Part shown: positions 47,305-56,294 of the stretch, one piece after another
How the letters are laid out: the number at the start of each line of letters is the position of its first letter
Numbering within the stretch: the first letter of the stretch is position 1
Source: Methylobacterium bullatum
Lineage (GTDB): Bacteria; Pseudomonadota; Alphaproteobacteria; Rhizobiales; Beijerinckiaceae
NCBI GenBank assembly: GCA_902712845.1
Contig: LR743504.1
Span: forward strand, 1,214,001 to 1,278,000
Direction of reading: 5' to 3'
DNA length: 64,000 nt
Translations under genes and position numbers: made by a program
The notes under the pieces: model-generated
What the model was told of the DNA's origin: nothing
The model's input: the letters and a program-made list of their open reading frames with translations, nothing else
The model's database searches: none

Positions 47305-48453
47305 ATGACCGACGTCTCACCCGCCCTGGCCTTGCGTCTGCGTCAGCAGGCCCTGCTCTCGGATTTCGGCGTCGAGGCCCTGCGTGCCACCGAGCTGCTG
47401 CCCCTGCTGCATCGCGCCGTCGAGCTCTGCGCGGAAGGCATGAAGGCCGAGTTCTGCAAGGCGCTGGAATATTCCAGAGAGCAGGATTGCCTGCTGATCT
47501 GCGCCGGCGTGGGCTGGAAAGACGATGTCGTCGGCAAGGCCATCATAGGGGCCGATCTCGCGTCCCCGGCAGGCTTTGCCCTCAAGACCGGTCAGCCGGT
47601 GATCTCCAATCACCTTCAGGTGGAAACTCGGTTTCGCACACCGCAGATCATGGCCGACCACGGCATCAAGCGGGCGATCAATGTGCTCATCGCCAACCGC
47701 GACGGGCATTATGGGGTGCTCGAAGTGGACGACACCCGCGAGGGCAAGTTCGAGGAGGCGGACATCGCCTTCATGCAAGGCTTCGCCAATCTCCTCGGCG
47801 GCGCCATCGAGCGCCAACGCGGCGAGGCGCGGCTGAAGGCGGCCCTGGAGCGGCAGGACCTCCTCTCCCGCGAGATGAGTCACCGGGTCAAGAACAGCCT
47901 CGCGGTGGTCGCCGGGTTCCTGGCCCTCCAGGCTCGCGGCTCGGACGATGAGAAGGTGAAGGAAGCCCTGGTCGATGCACGCACCCGCGTCGAGGCCGTG
48001 GCCGCGGTCCACGATCAGCTCTGGCGCCAGCCGACCCTCGGCGCCATCGATGCCTCGGGCTTCCTGGAAGCGCTCTGCGGCAAGCTCCAGGAGAGCGCCC
48101 GGCGCCACGTCATTCGCTGCGAGGCGGTCCGTCTCGACATTCCGGCCGATCTCGCGATTCCGCTCGGGCTCTTCGTCAACGAGCTCGTCACCAACGCGAT
48201 CAAATACGCCTATCCCGACGGCGAGGGCGAAATCCGGGTCACCGCCCGTCCGGATGAGGAGGGGGGGCTCCTCATCGGCGTCGCCGACGATGGCGCCGGC
48301 CTGCCGGACGGGTTCGACCCCACCCAGGCCCGGAGCACGAGCCTCGGCATGCGCATCATCAACAATCTCGGCCGCCAACTCGGCGGCCCGCTCACCGTGG
48401 CGCCCGACGTGAAGGGCGCGCATTTCTCGCTGAGGATGCTCCTGCCCTCATAG
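47305..48453 (+). CDS. GAF-domain sensor histidine kinase (HisKA_2 type)
   Basis: 382-aa cytoplasmic kinase without membrane segments. A GAF domain covers about 20-170 (LLICAGVGWKDDVVGKAI, GVLEVDDTREGKFEEADIAF). The dimerisation/phosphoacceptor segment SREMSHRVKNSLAVVAGFLA has the phosphorylated His193 and belongs to the HisKA_2 group common in Rhizobiales; the HATPase domain has FVNELVTNAIKYAYPDGEGE and DDGAGLPDGF. Such kinases often work in general stress response (PhyR-type) or light sensing. No response regulator is adjacent. Start ATG 47305. Confidence 0.88.
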   Translation: MTDVSPALALRLRQQALLSDFGVEALRATELLPLLHRAVELCAEGMKAEFCKALEYSREQDCLLICAGVGWKDDVVGKAIIGADLASPAGFALKTGQPVISNHLQVETRFRTPQIMADHGIKRAINVLIANRDGHYGVLEVDDTREGKFEEADIAFMQGFANLLGGAIERQRGEARLKAALERQDLLSREMSHRVKNSLAVVAGFLALQARGSDDEKVKEALVDARTRVEAVAAVHDQLWRQPTLGAIDASGFLEALCGKLQESARRHVIRCEAVRLDIPADLAIPLGLFVNELVTNAIKYAYPDGEGEIRVTARPDEEGGLLIGVADDGAGLPDGFDPTQARSTSLGMRIINNLGRQLGGPLTVAPDVKGAHFSLRMLLPS

Positions 48454-48565
48454 CGGAACGCGAACGACGCCCGTTCCCTCGAAGCGCCGTTACGATCAAT
48501 CGAAACGGGCCATGTGAGGCAAGTCCGTCCCCGGACCGTTTTCCGAGGACGTCTTTCCAAGTGCG

Positions 48566-48583
48566 GGCGGGAATGCCCCCGCC
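48566..48583. terminator. Hairpin between histidine kinase and ligase genes
   Basis: GGCGGG-AATGCC-CCCGCC stem-loop, followed by TTTA on the plus strand, right beside the ligase stop codon between two convergent genes. It may serve as a bidirectional terminator; the stem is only 6 bp. Confidence 0.4.
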
Positions 48584-48584
48584 T

Positions 48585-50120
48585 TTACGCCAGGCCGAGT
48601 TTCTGAGCGAGGCCGATGCGCTGGAGCTTGCCGGTGGCGCCCTTGGGGATCTCCTCGAGGAAGATGATCTTGGCCGGCACCTTGAACGGTGCGAGGCGCT
48701 CGGAAGCGAAGCCCCGCAGGTCCTTTTCCGAGAGAGCGTCGTGGCCCTCGCGCAGGACGATGGCCGCCACCACGTCCTCACCGAGCTTGTCGTGCGGCAT
48801 CGCGAAGGTGATGCACTGGGACACCGCCGGGTGATCCATCAGGATCTCGTCCACCTCGCGCGGGGAGATCTTCTCGCCGCCGCGGTTGATGATCTCCTTC
48901 AGGCGCCCGGTGATCGAGAGGTAGCCCTCCGGGGTCAGCGTGCCCTGGTCGCCGGTGCGGAACCAACCCTGCTTGGTGAAGGCTTCGGCATTGGCCTTCT
49001 CGTTGTTCTCATAGCCGGTCATCACGTTGTCGCCGCGGATCACGATCTCGCCGGTCTCGCCGGCGGGCAGGGGCTCGCCGTCATGGTCGACGATGGCGAT
49101 CTCGGGGCCGGCGGCGAGGCCCACCGAGCCGGCGTAATGCGGCCGGGGCGGCAGCGGGTTCGAGGCCATCTGGTGGGCGGCCTCGGTCATGCCGTAGGCT
49201 TCCAGCAGGGGCGCGCCGAACACCTCCTCGATCTCCTTCATCACCTGCGGCGGCATGGAGGACGAGGAGGAGCGGATGAAGCGCAGCGGGTTGGCCGCGA
49301 TGATGTCCTTGTTGCGGGCGGCGCGGCCCAGGATCGCCTGATGCATCGTCGGCACCGCCGTGTACCAGGTCGGGCGGACCTCTCCCATCCAGCCGAAGAA
49401 CTTCAGGGCGTTGAAGCCCGGCGTGCAGCAGACCTGCCCGCCCGCCGAGAGCGGTGCCAGGATGCCGGCGATGAGGCCGTGGATGTGGAACAGCGGCATG
49501 ATGTTGAGGCCGCGATCCTCGGCCGTGAAGGCGAGGGTGGTGCGGATGTTGCGGGCCGAGGCGCAGACGTTCGACTGTTTCAGCGGGACGATCTTCGGAC
49601 GCGACGTGGTGCCCGACGTGTGGAGCACGAGGCCGATATCGTCGGGATGGGCCGGGCCGGAATTGGCGGCCGGCGTCACGGTTCCAGCCGGGAAGGCGAG
49701 GGTGAAGCTGCCCGCGCCCTGCTCAGGCGTCGGGGTCAGGCGCACCACCGGCACGCCGAGCTTCTCGGCCACCGCCACCGCCGGGCTCTGCGAGCCTTCC
49801 GCCGCCACCAGCAGCTTGGCGTTGAGGTCGGTCAGGTAGAACTCGAACTCGTCGGCCTTGTAGGCGGGGTTCAGCGGCGCCGAGGTGGTGCCCGCCGCGA
49901 TGGCGATGAAGGCGGCGGCCATTTCCGGGCCGTTGTCGAGCACGATGGCGACCCGGTCGCCACGGCCGATGCCCTGCGCGTTGAGGGACGCGATGGTGCT
50001 CTCCGTGAGCGCCCGCAGGGCCCCGAAGGTCAGGGGAACGCCGCCGGGGCTCGACAGGGCGGTGGCCTCGTCGGCGCCCGCCTGGATCAGGGCGTGCAGG
50101 GTGGTTGCGGTCTCGGCCAT
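48585..50120 (-). CDS. AMP-dependent acyl-CoA synthetase, probable oxalate-CoA ligase
   Basis: 511-aa ANL-superfamily ligase. The phosphate loop HTSGTTSRPKIVPL, the adenine region EAYGMTEAAHQMASNPLPPR, the hinge GDQGTLTPEGYLSITGRLKE and the catalytic lysine in KGATGKLQRI are present. It resembles the oxalyl-CoA synthetases of plants and yeast (AAE3/Pcs60 type), which also have TSRPK. It is the last gene of a four-gene set with an oxalate-type carrier and a PanE-family reductase. In Methylobacterium extorquens such a set assimilates oxalate via oxalyl-CoA. The substrate is inferred from context. Start ATG 50120. Confidence 0.82.
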   Translation of the reverse strand: MAETATTLHALIQAGADEATALSSPGGVPLTFGALRALTESTIASLNAQGIGRGDRVAIVLDNGPEMAAAFIAIAAGTTSAPLNPAYKADEFEFYLTDLNAKLLVAAEGSQSPAVAVAEKLGVPVVRLTPTPEQGAGSFTLAFPAGTVTPAANSGPAHPDDIGLVLHTSGTTSRPKIVPLKQSNVCASARNIRTTLAFTAEDRGLNIMPLFHIHGLIAGILAPLSAGGQVCCTPGFNALKFFGWMGEVRPTWYTAVPTMHQAILGRAARNKDIIAANPLRFIRSSSSSMPPQVMKEIEEVFGAPLLEAYGMTEAAHQMASNPLPPRPHYAGSVGLAAGPEIAIVDHDGEPLPAGETGEIVIRGDNVMTGYENNEKANAEAFTKQGWFRTGDQGTLTPEGYLSITGRLKEIINRGGEKISPREVDEILMDHPAVSQCITFAMPHDKLGEDVVAAIVLREGHDALSEKDLRGFASERLAPFKVPAKIIFLEEIPKGATGKLQRIGLAQKLGLA

Positions 50121-50237
50121 GGTAGCTGTGTCCTCATCGTCAGTTGCCTTCGGGGAGGAGAAGGCGGTCCGCCGCATGGGGAGCGGCACATGTTCACGCG
50201 GATCGGCGGTCGCGGGCGACCGCCGGGGAAACGGTGG

Positions 50238-51248
50238 TCAGGCCGTCGCGATGGACAGGCGCCCCTGCGCCCGTTCGAGGCTCTGGGACAGCAGCCGCAT
50301 CAGGGCATAGACGGTGCCGATATGCGGGGTCGGGGTGTCGGTGAGGCGTCCGAGTTCGATGATCGAGCCGACGAGGGCTTCGAGTTCGATCGGCCGTCCG
50401 GCCTCCACGTCCTGCAGCATTGAGGTCTTGTGCGCGCCGACCTTCTCGGCCCCGGCGATGCGCCGCTCGATCCCGAGCTTAAACGTGATGCCGAGCTTGT
50501 TCGCGATGGTCTCCGCCTCGCGCATCATGTCGGCGGCGAGCGCCCGCGTCTCCGGGAACTGGCAGATGTCCACCAGGGTCGCGTGCGAGAGTGCCGAGAT
50601 CGGGTTGAAGCTGAGATTGCCCCAGAGCTTGAGCCAGATCTCCGCCCGGATGTCGCTGGTGACGGGCGCGCGGAAGCCCGCCTTGATCAGGAGCTGGGCC
50701 AGGGCCTGGACCCGCGGGCTCATGGAGCCGTCGAGTTCGCCGAGACCGAAGCGGTGGCCCTCGATCACCTGGACCACGCCGGGTTCGGTGAGGACGGCCG
50801 CCGGATAGACCACCGAGCCGATCACATGCTTGGGGTCGAGATACTCGGCGATGAGCCGGCCCGGATCGGCGGTTTCCAGGTGCGTCCCGGCGAGTTCGCC
50901 GCCATGGCCACCCGAAAAATACCACCACGGGATGCCGTTCTGCATGGTCACGACGATGGTATCGGGGCCGATGAGGTGGTGCAGCTCGGCCGCGATCGGC
51001 CCGACCTGATGCGCCTTCACGGTGAGGAGCACCACGTCGTGGACGCCGGCCTCCTCCATGGACTTGGTGGCTTTGAGGTTCTTCACGTGGATCTCGGAGC
51101 CGTTCTCCTCGATCAGGCGCATGCCGTTGGAGCGGATGGCATCGAGATTGGCCCCGCGTGCGATGAAGGTGACGTCCTCGCCGATATTCGCGAGGCGAAC
51201 CCCCAGAAATCCGCCGATGGCGCCTGCGCCGACGATCGCGATGCTCAT
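50238..51248 (-). CDS. panE2: PanE/ApbA-family reductase, probable oxalyl-CoA reductase
   Basis: 336-aa NADP-dependent reductase. The Rossmann start IAIVGAGAIGGFLGVRLA and the family's catalytic-domain segments (VLLTVKAHQVGPIAAELHHL, WLKLWGNLSFNPISALSHAT with the Lys-Asn pair, MLQDVEAGRPIELEALVGSI) are intact. Annotation pipelines call this 2-dehydropantoate 2-reductase. In M. extorquens AM1 the PanE2 homologue encoded with oxalate genes was reported to reduce oxalyl-CoA to glyoxylate. That assignment here rests on context, so a true ketopantoate reductase is the alternative. Confidence 0.8.
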   Translation of the reverse strand: MSIAIVGAGAIGGFLGVRLANIGEDVTFIARGANLDAIRSNGMRLIEENGSEIHVKNLKATKSMEEAGVHDVVLLTVKAHQVGPIAAELHHLIGPDTIVVTMQNGIPWWYFSGGHGGELAGTHLETADPGRLIAEYLDPKHVIGSVVYPAAVLTEPGVVQVIEGHRFGLGELDGSMSPRVQALAQLLIKAGFRAPVTSDIRAEIWLKLWGNLSFNPISALSHATLVDICQFPETRALAADMMREAETIANKLGITFKLGIERRIAGAEKVGAHKTSMLQDVEAGRPIELEALVGSIIELGRLTDTPTPHIGTVYALMRLLSQSLERAQGRLSIATA

Positions 51249-51296
51249 GCTGGTATCCTCATTGTCCGGATGTCGTGTCGGTCTGGTCTGTGCGGC

Positions 51297-52073
51297 TCAG
51301 GAGAAGCGGTTCGACAGGATTCCGATCCCCTCGATCTCCACCTCGACGGTGGCGCCTTTCGGGATCGGGCCGGAACCGTTGGAGGTGCCGCAGGCGATGA
51401 CGTCGCCGGGCTCCAGCGTCATGCCCCGCGAGATCATGGCGACGATCTCGCGCGGGCGGAAGATCATGTCCGAGAGGGGATAGGTCTGGCGCTCGCGCCC
51501 GTTCACCCGCACCTTCACCGAGAGCGCCTCGGGGTCGAGATCGGTGGCGATGGCCGGGCCGAAGGGACCGAACCCGTCGAGCCCCTTGGAGCGCGTCCAT
51601 TGGGCGAAGCTCGGATCGGACTTGAGGATTTCCAGCGCGGTCACGTCGTTGACGCAGGTGTAACCGAAGATGTGGTCGACCGCCTCGTCCGGCGTGAGGT
51701 CGCGCGCGCTCCGGCCGGCGACCTTGCCGATGACGATGCCGAGCTCGCCTTCGAACAGGATACGGCCGGCGCAATCCGGCACCGCGATCTCGGCGCCGCT
51801 CGGGCGATAGGTGTTGGCCGGCTTCAACAGGAACAGCGGGGCGACGGGCGGGGTCAGACCCTGCTTCTCAGCCATGGCGGAGAAGTTGTTCCACAGGGCG
51901 ATGACCTTGCTCGGCCGGCACGGCAGGTCGATGACCACCTCGGCGAGAGGCAGGATCTCTCCCGTGGCCCGGGGCGCGTCGAACAGGTCGCCCTCGTGGA
52001 CAATGACTTGCTCTCCGTCGAGGCGGCCGAAACCGGCGCGCCCGTCGTGACGATATCCGATCCAGCGGGCCAT
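51297..52073 (-). CDS. Fumarylacetoacetate hydrolase family protein
   Basis: 258-aa protein of the FAH superfamily (Mg2+-dependent C-C hydrolases and oxaloacetate decarboxylases). The metal site is visible as ILFEGELGIVIGK, with the Asp in CVNDVTALEI; the usual GTFDGFGPFGPAIAT-type loop appears as SKGLDGFGPFGPAIATDLDP, and the product-side segment DVIACGTSNGSGP follows. It lies three bases after the MFS stop, so it belongs to the oxalate gene set. A role in splitting a C4 by-product is possible but unproved. Confidence 0.85.
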   Translation of the reverse strand: MARWIGYRHDGRAGFGRLDGEQVIVHEGDLFDAPRATGEILPLAEVVIDLPCRPSKVIALWNNFSAMAEKQGLTPPVAPLFLLKPANTYRPSGAEIAVPDCAGRILFEGELGIVIGKVAGRSARDLTPDEAVDHIFGYTCVNDVTALEILKSDPSFAQWTRSKGLDGFGPFGPAIATDLDPEALSVKVRVNGRERQTYPLSDMIFRPREIVAMISRGMTLEPGDVIACGTSNGSGPIPKGATVEVEIEGIGILSNRFS

Positions 52074-52076
52074 GGT

Positions 52077-53384
52077 TCAGATGCTCCGGGCAACGATACG
52101 GGCACGCCAGGGCTTCAGCAGCACGATGGCGAGGAGGGATGCGAGGATGTTGGCGCCTGCGGCGACGAGGAAGACGCCGTCCCAGCTGTTGGTGGCCTGC
52201 TGGAGGTAGTTGGCGACCGGGACCAGGAGGGCGGCGGTGCCCTTGGCGGTGTAGAGCAGGCCGGCATTGGTGGCGGCGAACTTGGTGCCGAACGTGTCGG
52301 TGCAGGTGGAGGGGAAGAGGGAGTAGATCTCGCCCCAGGCGAAGAACACGAAGCCGGAGAGCAGCACGAACCACAGCGGGTCGTGGCCCCAGAGGTAGAG
52401 CATGTAGATGCCGAAGCCTTCCATGGCGAAGGCGATGAACATGGTGTTCTCGCGGCCGATCTTGTCGGAGACCCAACCGAAGAACGGGCGAGTGAGGCCG
52501 TTGAGGACGCGGTCGATGGTGGCCGCGAAGGTGATGGCGACCATGGTGATGCCCATGATGGTGACCGGCACCTTGTCGACGCCGATATCGGAGGCGATGG
52601 GCTTGAGGTTGGCGGTGATCATCAGGCCGCCGGCGCCGACGATGACGAACATGAAGTACATGAGCCAGAAGATCGGCTGGCGGGCGACTTCGCCGGGGGT
52701 GTAGTTGCGCCGGGTCTGGATGATGTTGGCGTTGGCCACGACCTCGGGCACCTGGCCCTTCTTGGGCGAGGTGAAGAAGAAGGCCAGCGCGCAGACGACG
52801 AGGCCCTGGCCGATGCCGAAGTTGAAGAAGGCGGCCTGGAAGCCGTGGTCGGCGATCATCCACTGGATCGGGGCGACGGTCAGCGCCGAGCCGGCGCCGA
52901 AGCCGGCGGCGATGATGCCGGCGGCCAGCCCGCGCTTGTCGGGGAACCATTTCAGGGCCGAGCCGACGCAGGTGCCGTAGACGGCGCCGGCACCGATGCC
53001 GGCCACGACCTGTCCGAGATAGAACATGTTGAGCGAGGCGGCGTAGGAGTTGATGACCCAGCCGATGCCGCACAGCGCGCCGCCGAACAGCACGACCACG
53101 CGCGGGCCGTACTTGTCCACGAACCAGCCCTCGATCGGGACCAGCCAGGTCTCGAACAGCACGAACAGGGTGAAGGCCCACTGGATCGCCGCCCGGTCGA
53201 AGCCGAACTTCTTCTGGATGTCGGGGACGAAGAACGTCCAGCCGTATTGCAGGTTGGCGATCATCACCATGCAGATCACGCCGATCACCAGCTGACCCCA
53301 GCGCCCGAAGGGCGGTGCGGACGCCGTGCCCAGGGTCGGATGGGTGGTCCCGCCCGAACGTGGGGTGGCGGCGCGAACGGTCAT
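52077..53384 (-). CDS. OxlT-type oxalate/formate antiporter (MFS)
   Basis: 435-aa carrier of the OFA family of the major facilitator superfamily, with 12 transmembrane helices. Signatures include NLQYGWTFFVPDIQKKFGFD, PRVVVLFGGALCGIGWV, VYGTCVGSALKWFPDKRGLA and the family loop LYTAKGTAALLVPVANYLQQ; LFPSTCTDTFGTKFAATNAG is typical of oxalate carriers. ATG 53384 (MTVRAATP) has GAGGAAG upstream. First gene of the four-gene oxalate set. Substrate assignment as oxalate/formate exchange is supported by the neighbours. Confidence 0.88.
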   Translation of the reverse strand: MTVRAATPRSGGTTHPTLGTASAPPFGRWGQLVIGVICMVMIANLQYGWTFFVPDIQKKFGFDRAAIQWAFTLFVLFETWLVPIEGWFVDKYGPRVVVLFGGALCGIGWVINSYAASLNMFYLGQVVAGIGAGAVYGTCVGSALKWFPDKRGLAAGIIAAGFGAGSALTVAPIQWMIADHGFQAAFFNFGIGQGLVVCALAFFFTSPKKGQVPEVVANANIIQTRRNYTPGEVARQPIFWLMYFMFVIVGAGGLMITANLKPIASDIGVDKVPVTIMGITMVAITFAATIDRVLNGLTRPFFGWVSDKIGRENTMFIAFAMEGFGIYMLYLWGHDPLWFVLLSGFVFFAWGEIYSLFPSTCTDTFGTKFAATNAGLLYTAKGTAALLVPVANYLQQATNSWDGVFLVAAGANILASLLAIVLLKPWRARIVARSI

Positions 53385-53713
53385 GACCGTCTTCCTCGGT
53401 GTCTCGTCTGTTGTTTGCCGAGTTCTAGTCAGGAATATTTTGAATTCAAGAAACTTTGCTGGCAATGGCGCCACAAGCCGAAACAAAAAATTTGGATCAC
53501 GCGTATAAAAAATTCAAACTCTTGCTGCCAAGGCCTTTAACTTCACGGTAGTGCTGCGACGCGGAGCTCCTCACCCGGATCGGTCGGGAATCGTACAATT
53601 CCACGGCCTCGGATCGGAACATTTCAGCAATTGTTACCGTTCGGCTTTCGACTTCGCGGTGCCCGGCGCGTGCCGCGTCCCGGCTTCCCCAAGCGATCAT
53701 GAGGATCATTTCG
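53385..53713. promoter_or_regulatory. Promoter region of the oxalate gene set, AT-rich with repeated motif
   Basis: 329 bp between the oxalate gene set (minus) and the CsbD gene (plus). The AT-rich interval 53420-53520 carries a perfect 10-bp palindrome TTGAATTCAA (53440-53449). On the minus strand there are two copies of a similar word, TTGGCAGCAA and TTGCCAGCAA, about 70 bp apart. These could be regulator binding sites; none is assigned. Confidence 0.4.
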
Positions 53714-53926
53714 ATGAGCAGCACCACCGACAAGATCAAGGGTCTCGTCAACGAAGCCGTCGGCAACATCAAGCAGGGTGTCGGCTCGGCCACCGGCAAC
53801 GAGAAGCTGCAGGCGGAAGGCAAGGCGCAGGAGCTGAAGGGCGAGGCCCAGAAGACCGTTGGCGACGCCAAGGACGGGATCAAGGGCGCGGCTCAGAGCG
53901 CCGCCGACGCCGTCAAGAAGATCTGA
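53714..53926 (+). CDS. CsbD family stress protein
   Basis: 70-aa hydrophilic helical protein with the CsbD pattern: MSSTTDKIKGLVNEAVGNIK, then GVGSATGNEKLQAEGKAQEL and a repeated second half. CsbD proteins accumulate in general stress. I chose ATG 53714 because GAGGA lies eight bases upstream; ATG 53699 is in frame and adds five residues. A second helical stress-type protein follows. Confidence 0.88.
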   Translation: MSSTTDKIKGLVNEAVGNIKQGVGSATGNEKLQAEGKAQELKGEAQKTVGDAKDGIKGAAQSAADAVKKI

Positions 53927-54143
53927 CGAACCGGCCCGAAGGCCAGTCCGGTGGGGGGAATATTCGTCCCCTCACCGTAGACCGACGTCCATGCGACGTC
54001 CGGCTGAGACAGAAGCAAAGACCGAACAACGATTCCGAGAGCCGGGACCGGAATTATGATCCAGGGCCAACGCTCGGATCGGTGCAATGGCAAGTTGGAT
54101 CGGGCTCACGCCCATCCATCGGCTCGTGAATGGAGATGTGTCC

Positions 54144-54581
54144 ATGAACAGAGATCATTTCGACGGTGGCGTGCGCAACCTGCAAGGTCGTGGCAAGACG
54201 GCTCTGGGCGCGGTGACCGGCCGCGCTCGTCAGCAGGTCGAAGGCGCATACGATCAGGCCGCCGGCGCAGCGCAATACGCGTATGGCGAAGCGCGCGACA
54301 CGGTGAACGACCTGCGCCGCGATGGCGAGCGCTTCATCGACGAGGCGCGTTCGCGTGCCCATGCCCTAGCCGACGAAGCAGAGCAGCGTCGCCAAGCGAT
54401 CGCCGACCGTGGGTACGCCCTGGCCGACGAAGCGCAGCGCCGCGGCCGTCACTACCGGGGTGAAGCCGTGCGGCACGGCCGGGCGGTGGCGGCTCGGGCA
54501 GACGAGAACAAGGCCGTCACTCTCGCCCTCGTGGCGGCGGCGGCCTTCGGGCTCGGATGGCTGCTGCGCCCCTCGCGCTGA
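54144..54581 (+). CDS. CsbD-like helical protein with C-terminal membrane anchor
   Basis: 145-aa protein. The N-terminal part has the CsbD-type MNRDHFDGGVRNLQGRGKTA and ALGAVTGRARQQVEGAYDQA. A long charged amphipathic helix (about 50-110; DLRRDGERFIDEARSRAHAL) follows, and a C-terminal transmembrane helix (VTLALVAAAAFGLGWLL, about 122-140) ends in arginine-rich residues, resembling ElaB/YqjD ribosome-anchoring proteins. ATG 54144 has GGAG nearby. It probably acts in stress at the membrane; the link to ElaB is a resemblance. Confidence 0.75.
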   Translation: MNRDHFDGGVRNLQGRGKTALGAVTGRARQQVEGAYDQAAGAAQYAYGEARDTVNDLRRDGERFIDEARSRAHALADEAEQRRQAIADRGYALADEAQRRGRHYRGEAVRHGRAVAARADENKAVTLALVAAAAFGLGWLLRPSR

Positions 54582-54660
54582 GACCGAGATCCGGCCACCC
54601 TTCTTGTAAGGGCCCATTCGGCCTAGAAGACCACCCTGGCGGCGTAGGGCCGCGAGGGGA

Positions 54661-55464
54661 ATGACGGCCATGGCGGTGCGGAACTGGTTCGATCTCACGA
54701 CCGGCGAGATCGCGTCCGCCATGGGCCGCTCCATCGCCATCCTCCCCGTGGCGGCAGTGGAGCAGCATGGCCCGCATCTGCCATTGTCCACGGACGTCAC
54801 CATCGCCGAAGGTTATCTCGCCAAGCTGGCCGAACTCGATGCGGGCGACCTCGATATCCTGGTCCTGCCGGTCCAGAGCATCGGCAAATCGGACGAGCAC
54901 GATGCGTTTCCCGGCACGCTGACTCTCACGGCCGAGACGGCCCTGCGGGCGTGGGGCGAGATCGGCCGCAGCCTTCATCGCGCCGGATGCGGCAAGCTCG
55001 TCATCGTCACCTCGCATGGTGGCAACAGTGGCCTCATCGATCTCGTGGCGAGCGACCTGCGCAATCTCGGCATGCTCGCCGTCACCACGGCCTGGAGCCG
55101 GTTCGGCTATCCGCCGGGCCTCTTTCCCGACGACGAGATCAGACATGGCATCCATGCCGGCGCCGTCGAGACGGCGCTGATGCTGGCGCTGAAGCCGGGT
55201 TCGGTGCGCCGGCAGGCCATCGCCGATTTCGAGCCTCGCTCGGTCGCGATGGAGCGCGACTTCACCCATCTGCGTGCCGGCCGCCCGGCCGCCTTCGCCT
55301 GGAAGGCGCAGGACCTTCATCCTTCGGGCGCCATTGGCAACGCGACGCTGGGCACGCGCGAAGCCGGTCTCGCGGCCCTCGATCACGGTGCGCGAGCCTT
55401 CCTCGATCTCCTGCGCGACCTGGATCGTTTCCACCTCGATCCCCCGGCGCCCGTCCGCTCCTAA
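54661..55464 (+). CDS. Creatininase family amidohydrolase
   Basis: 267-aa metal-dependent hydrolase. Metal-site motifs are [18 protein letters not shown] (Glu, His, Asp), [18 protein letters not shown], and [13 protein letters not shown]. The group includes creatinine amidohydrolase, MftE peptidase and FAPy deformylase, so the substrate is open. ATG 54661 follows GCGAGGGGA. Its TAA overlaps the TAG of convergent ycgN by two bases. Confidence 0.88.
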   Translation: MTAMAVRNWFDLTTGEIASAMGRSIAILPVAAVEQHGPHLPLSTDVTIAEGYLAKLAELDAGDLDILVLPVQSIGKSDEHDAFPGTLTLTAETALRAWGEIGRSLHRAGCGKLVIVTSHGGNSGLIDLVASDLRNLGMLAVTTAWSRFGYPPGLFPDDEIRHGIHAGAVETALMLALKPGSVRRQAIADFEPRSVAMERDFTHLRAGRPAAFAWKAQDLHPSGAIGNATLGTREAGLAALDHGARAFLDLLRDLDRFHLDPPAPVRS

Positions 55465-55982
55465 TCCTCGTCCTCGGTCTCCGGCGTGCGGCCGGGCCAG
55501 GTGACGATCTGGTCGAGGAGTTCGTCGGTGGTGAACTCCTCCTCGTTGCCCGAGATCCGGCCGCGCACCGAGATGCCGGCTTCGTGGACGCTGGCCTGAC
55601 GACCTGAGACGAGGGGATGCCACGGATAGAGGTCCTGCCCGTCGCGCACGAGGCGGTAGGCGCAGGTCGGCGGCAGCCAGGGAATGGTCCGGACCGCCTC
55701 CGGCGTCAGGCGGACACAATCGGGCACCCGTCTCTGGCGGTTGACGTAATCGCGACAGTTGCAGGCGAGCCCGTCGAGGAGGGTGCAGCCGACATCGGTG
55801 TGGTAGACCTCGCCGGTATCGTCATCCTCGAGCTTCAGCAGGCAGCACCGGCCGCAGCCGTCGCACAGGCTTTCCCACTCGGACGACGACATTTCGTCGA
55901 GGGTCTTCTCCCGCCAGAACGGCTTCGATGGCTCGGGCGCCATCGGGTCCGGGGCAAGGAGGGGGGATGTGCGGTCCCTCAT
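55461..55982 (-). CDS. YcgN family cysteine-cluster protein
   Basis: 173-aa protein of the UPF0260/YkgJ-like zinc- or iron-binding CxxCxxCC family. Visible are [33 protein letters not shown] and further cysteines in [20 protein letters not shown] and PTCAYRL, eight in all. Metal ligation is inferred. The start at 55982 has AAGG eight bases upstream; the alternative ATG 55943 ([10 protein letters not shown]) corresponds to the usual family N-terminus. It overlaps creatininase at the stop codons. Confidence 0.88.
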   Translation of the reverse strand: MRDRTSPLLAPDPMAPEPSKPFWREKTLDEMSSSEWESLCDGCGRCCLLKLEDDDTGEVYHTDVGCTLLDGLACNCRDYVNRQRRVPDCVRLTPEAVRTIPWLPPTCAYRLVRDGQDLYPWHPLVSGRQASVHEAGISVRGRISGNEEEFTTDELLDQIVTWPGRTPETEDED

Positions 55983-56294
55983 CGGGAGCACCTTCGGGGT
56001 TCGAAACGGAGGGCGGAGCGCGCAGGCTCCTTGACGCATGTGGGCCTGATCGGCAAGCCGCGCCACCTCCGCGCCCCATTCCTGGATCAAGGTTGACGAA
56101 GGGTTATTCTCGCCGACGTCGCGACGTTTTCGCTTTCCGACGCATTATGGTGCGGGCCGTTCGCGTTCTTCCCCTGCCGAAGCGCGGGTGGTGTGGATTG
56201 CCGGGCCTCGCGAAGACGCGCGGAGCTTGGTAGTGCTTGACCTGCGGCATCGGTGAGCGGTGCCGGCCGTGCGTTGAGGGACAGAGATCACGTC

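Noticed and set aside
50430..53540. Very long plus-strand open frame (over 1,000 codons) opposite the oxalate genes
   Set aside because: Composition is histidine-, glutamate-, glycine- and arginine-biased without domains; it is the antisense frame of four clear genes in high-GC DNA.
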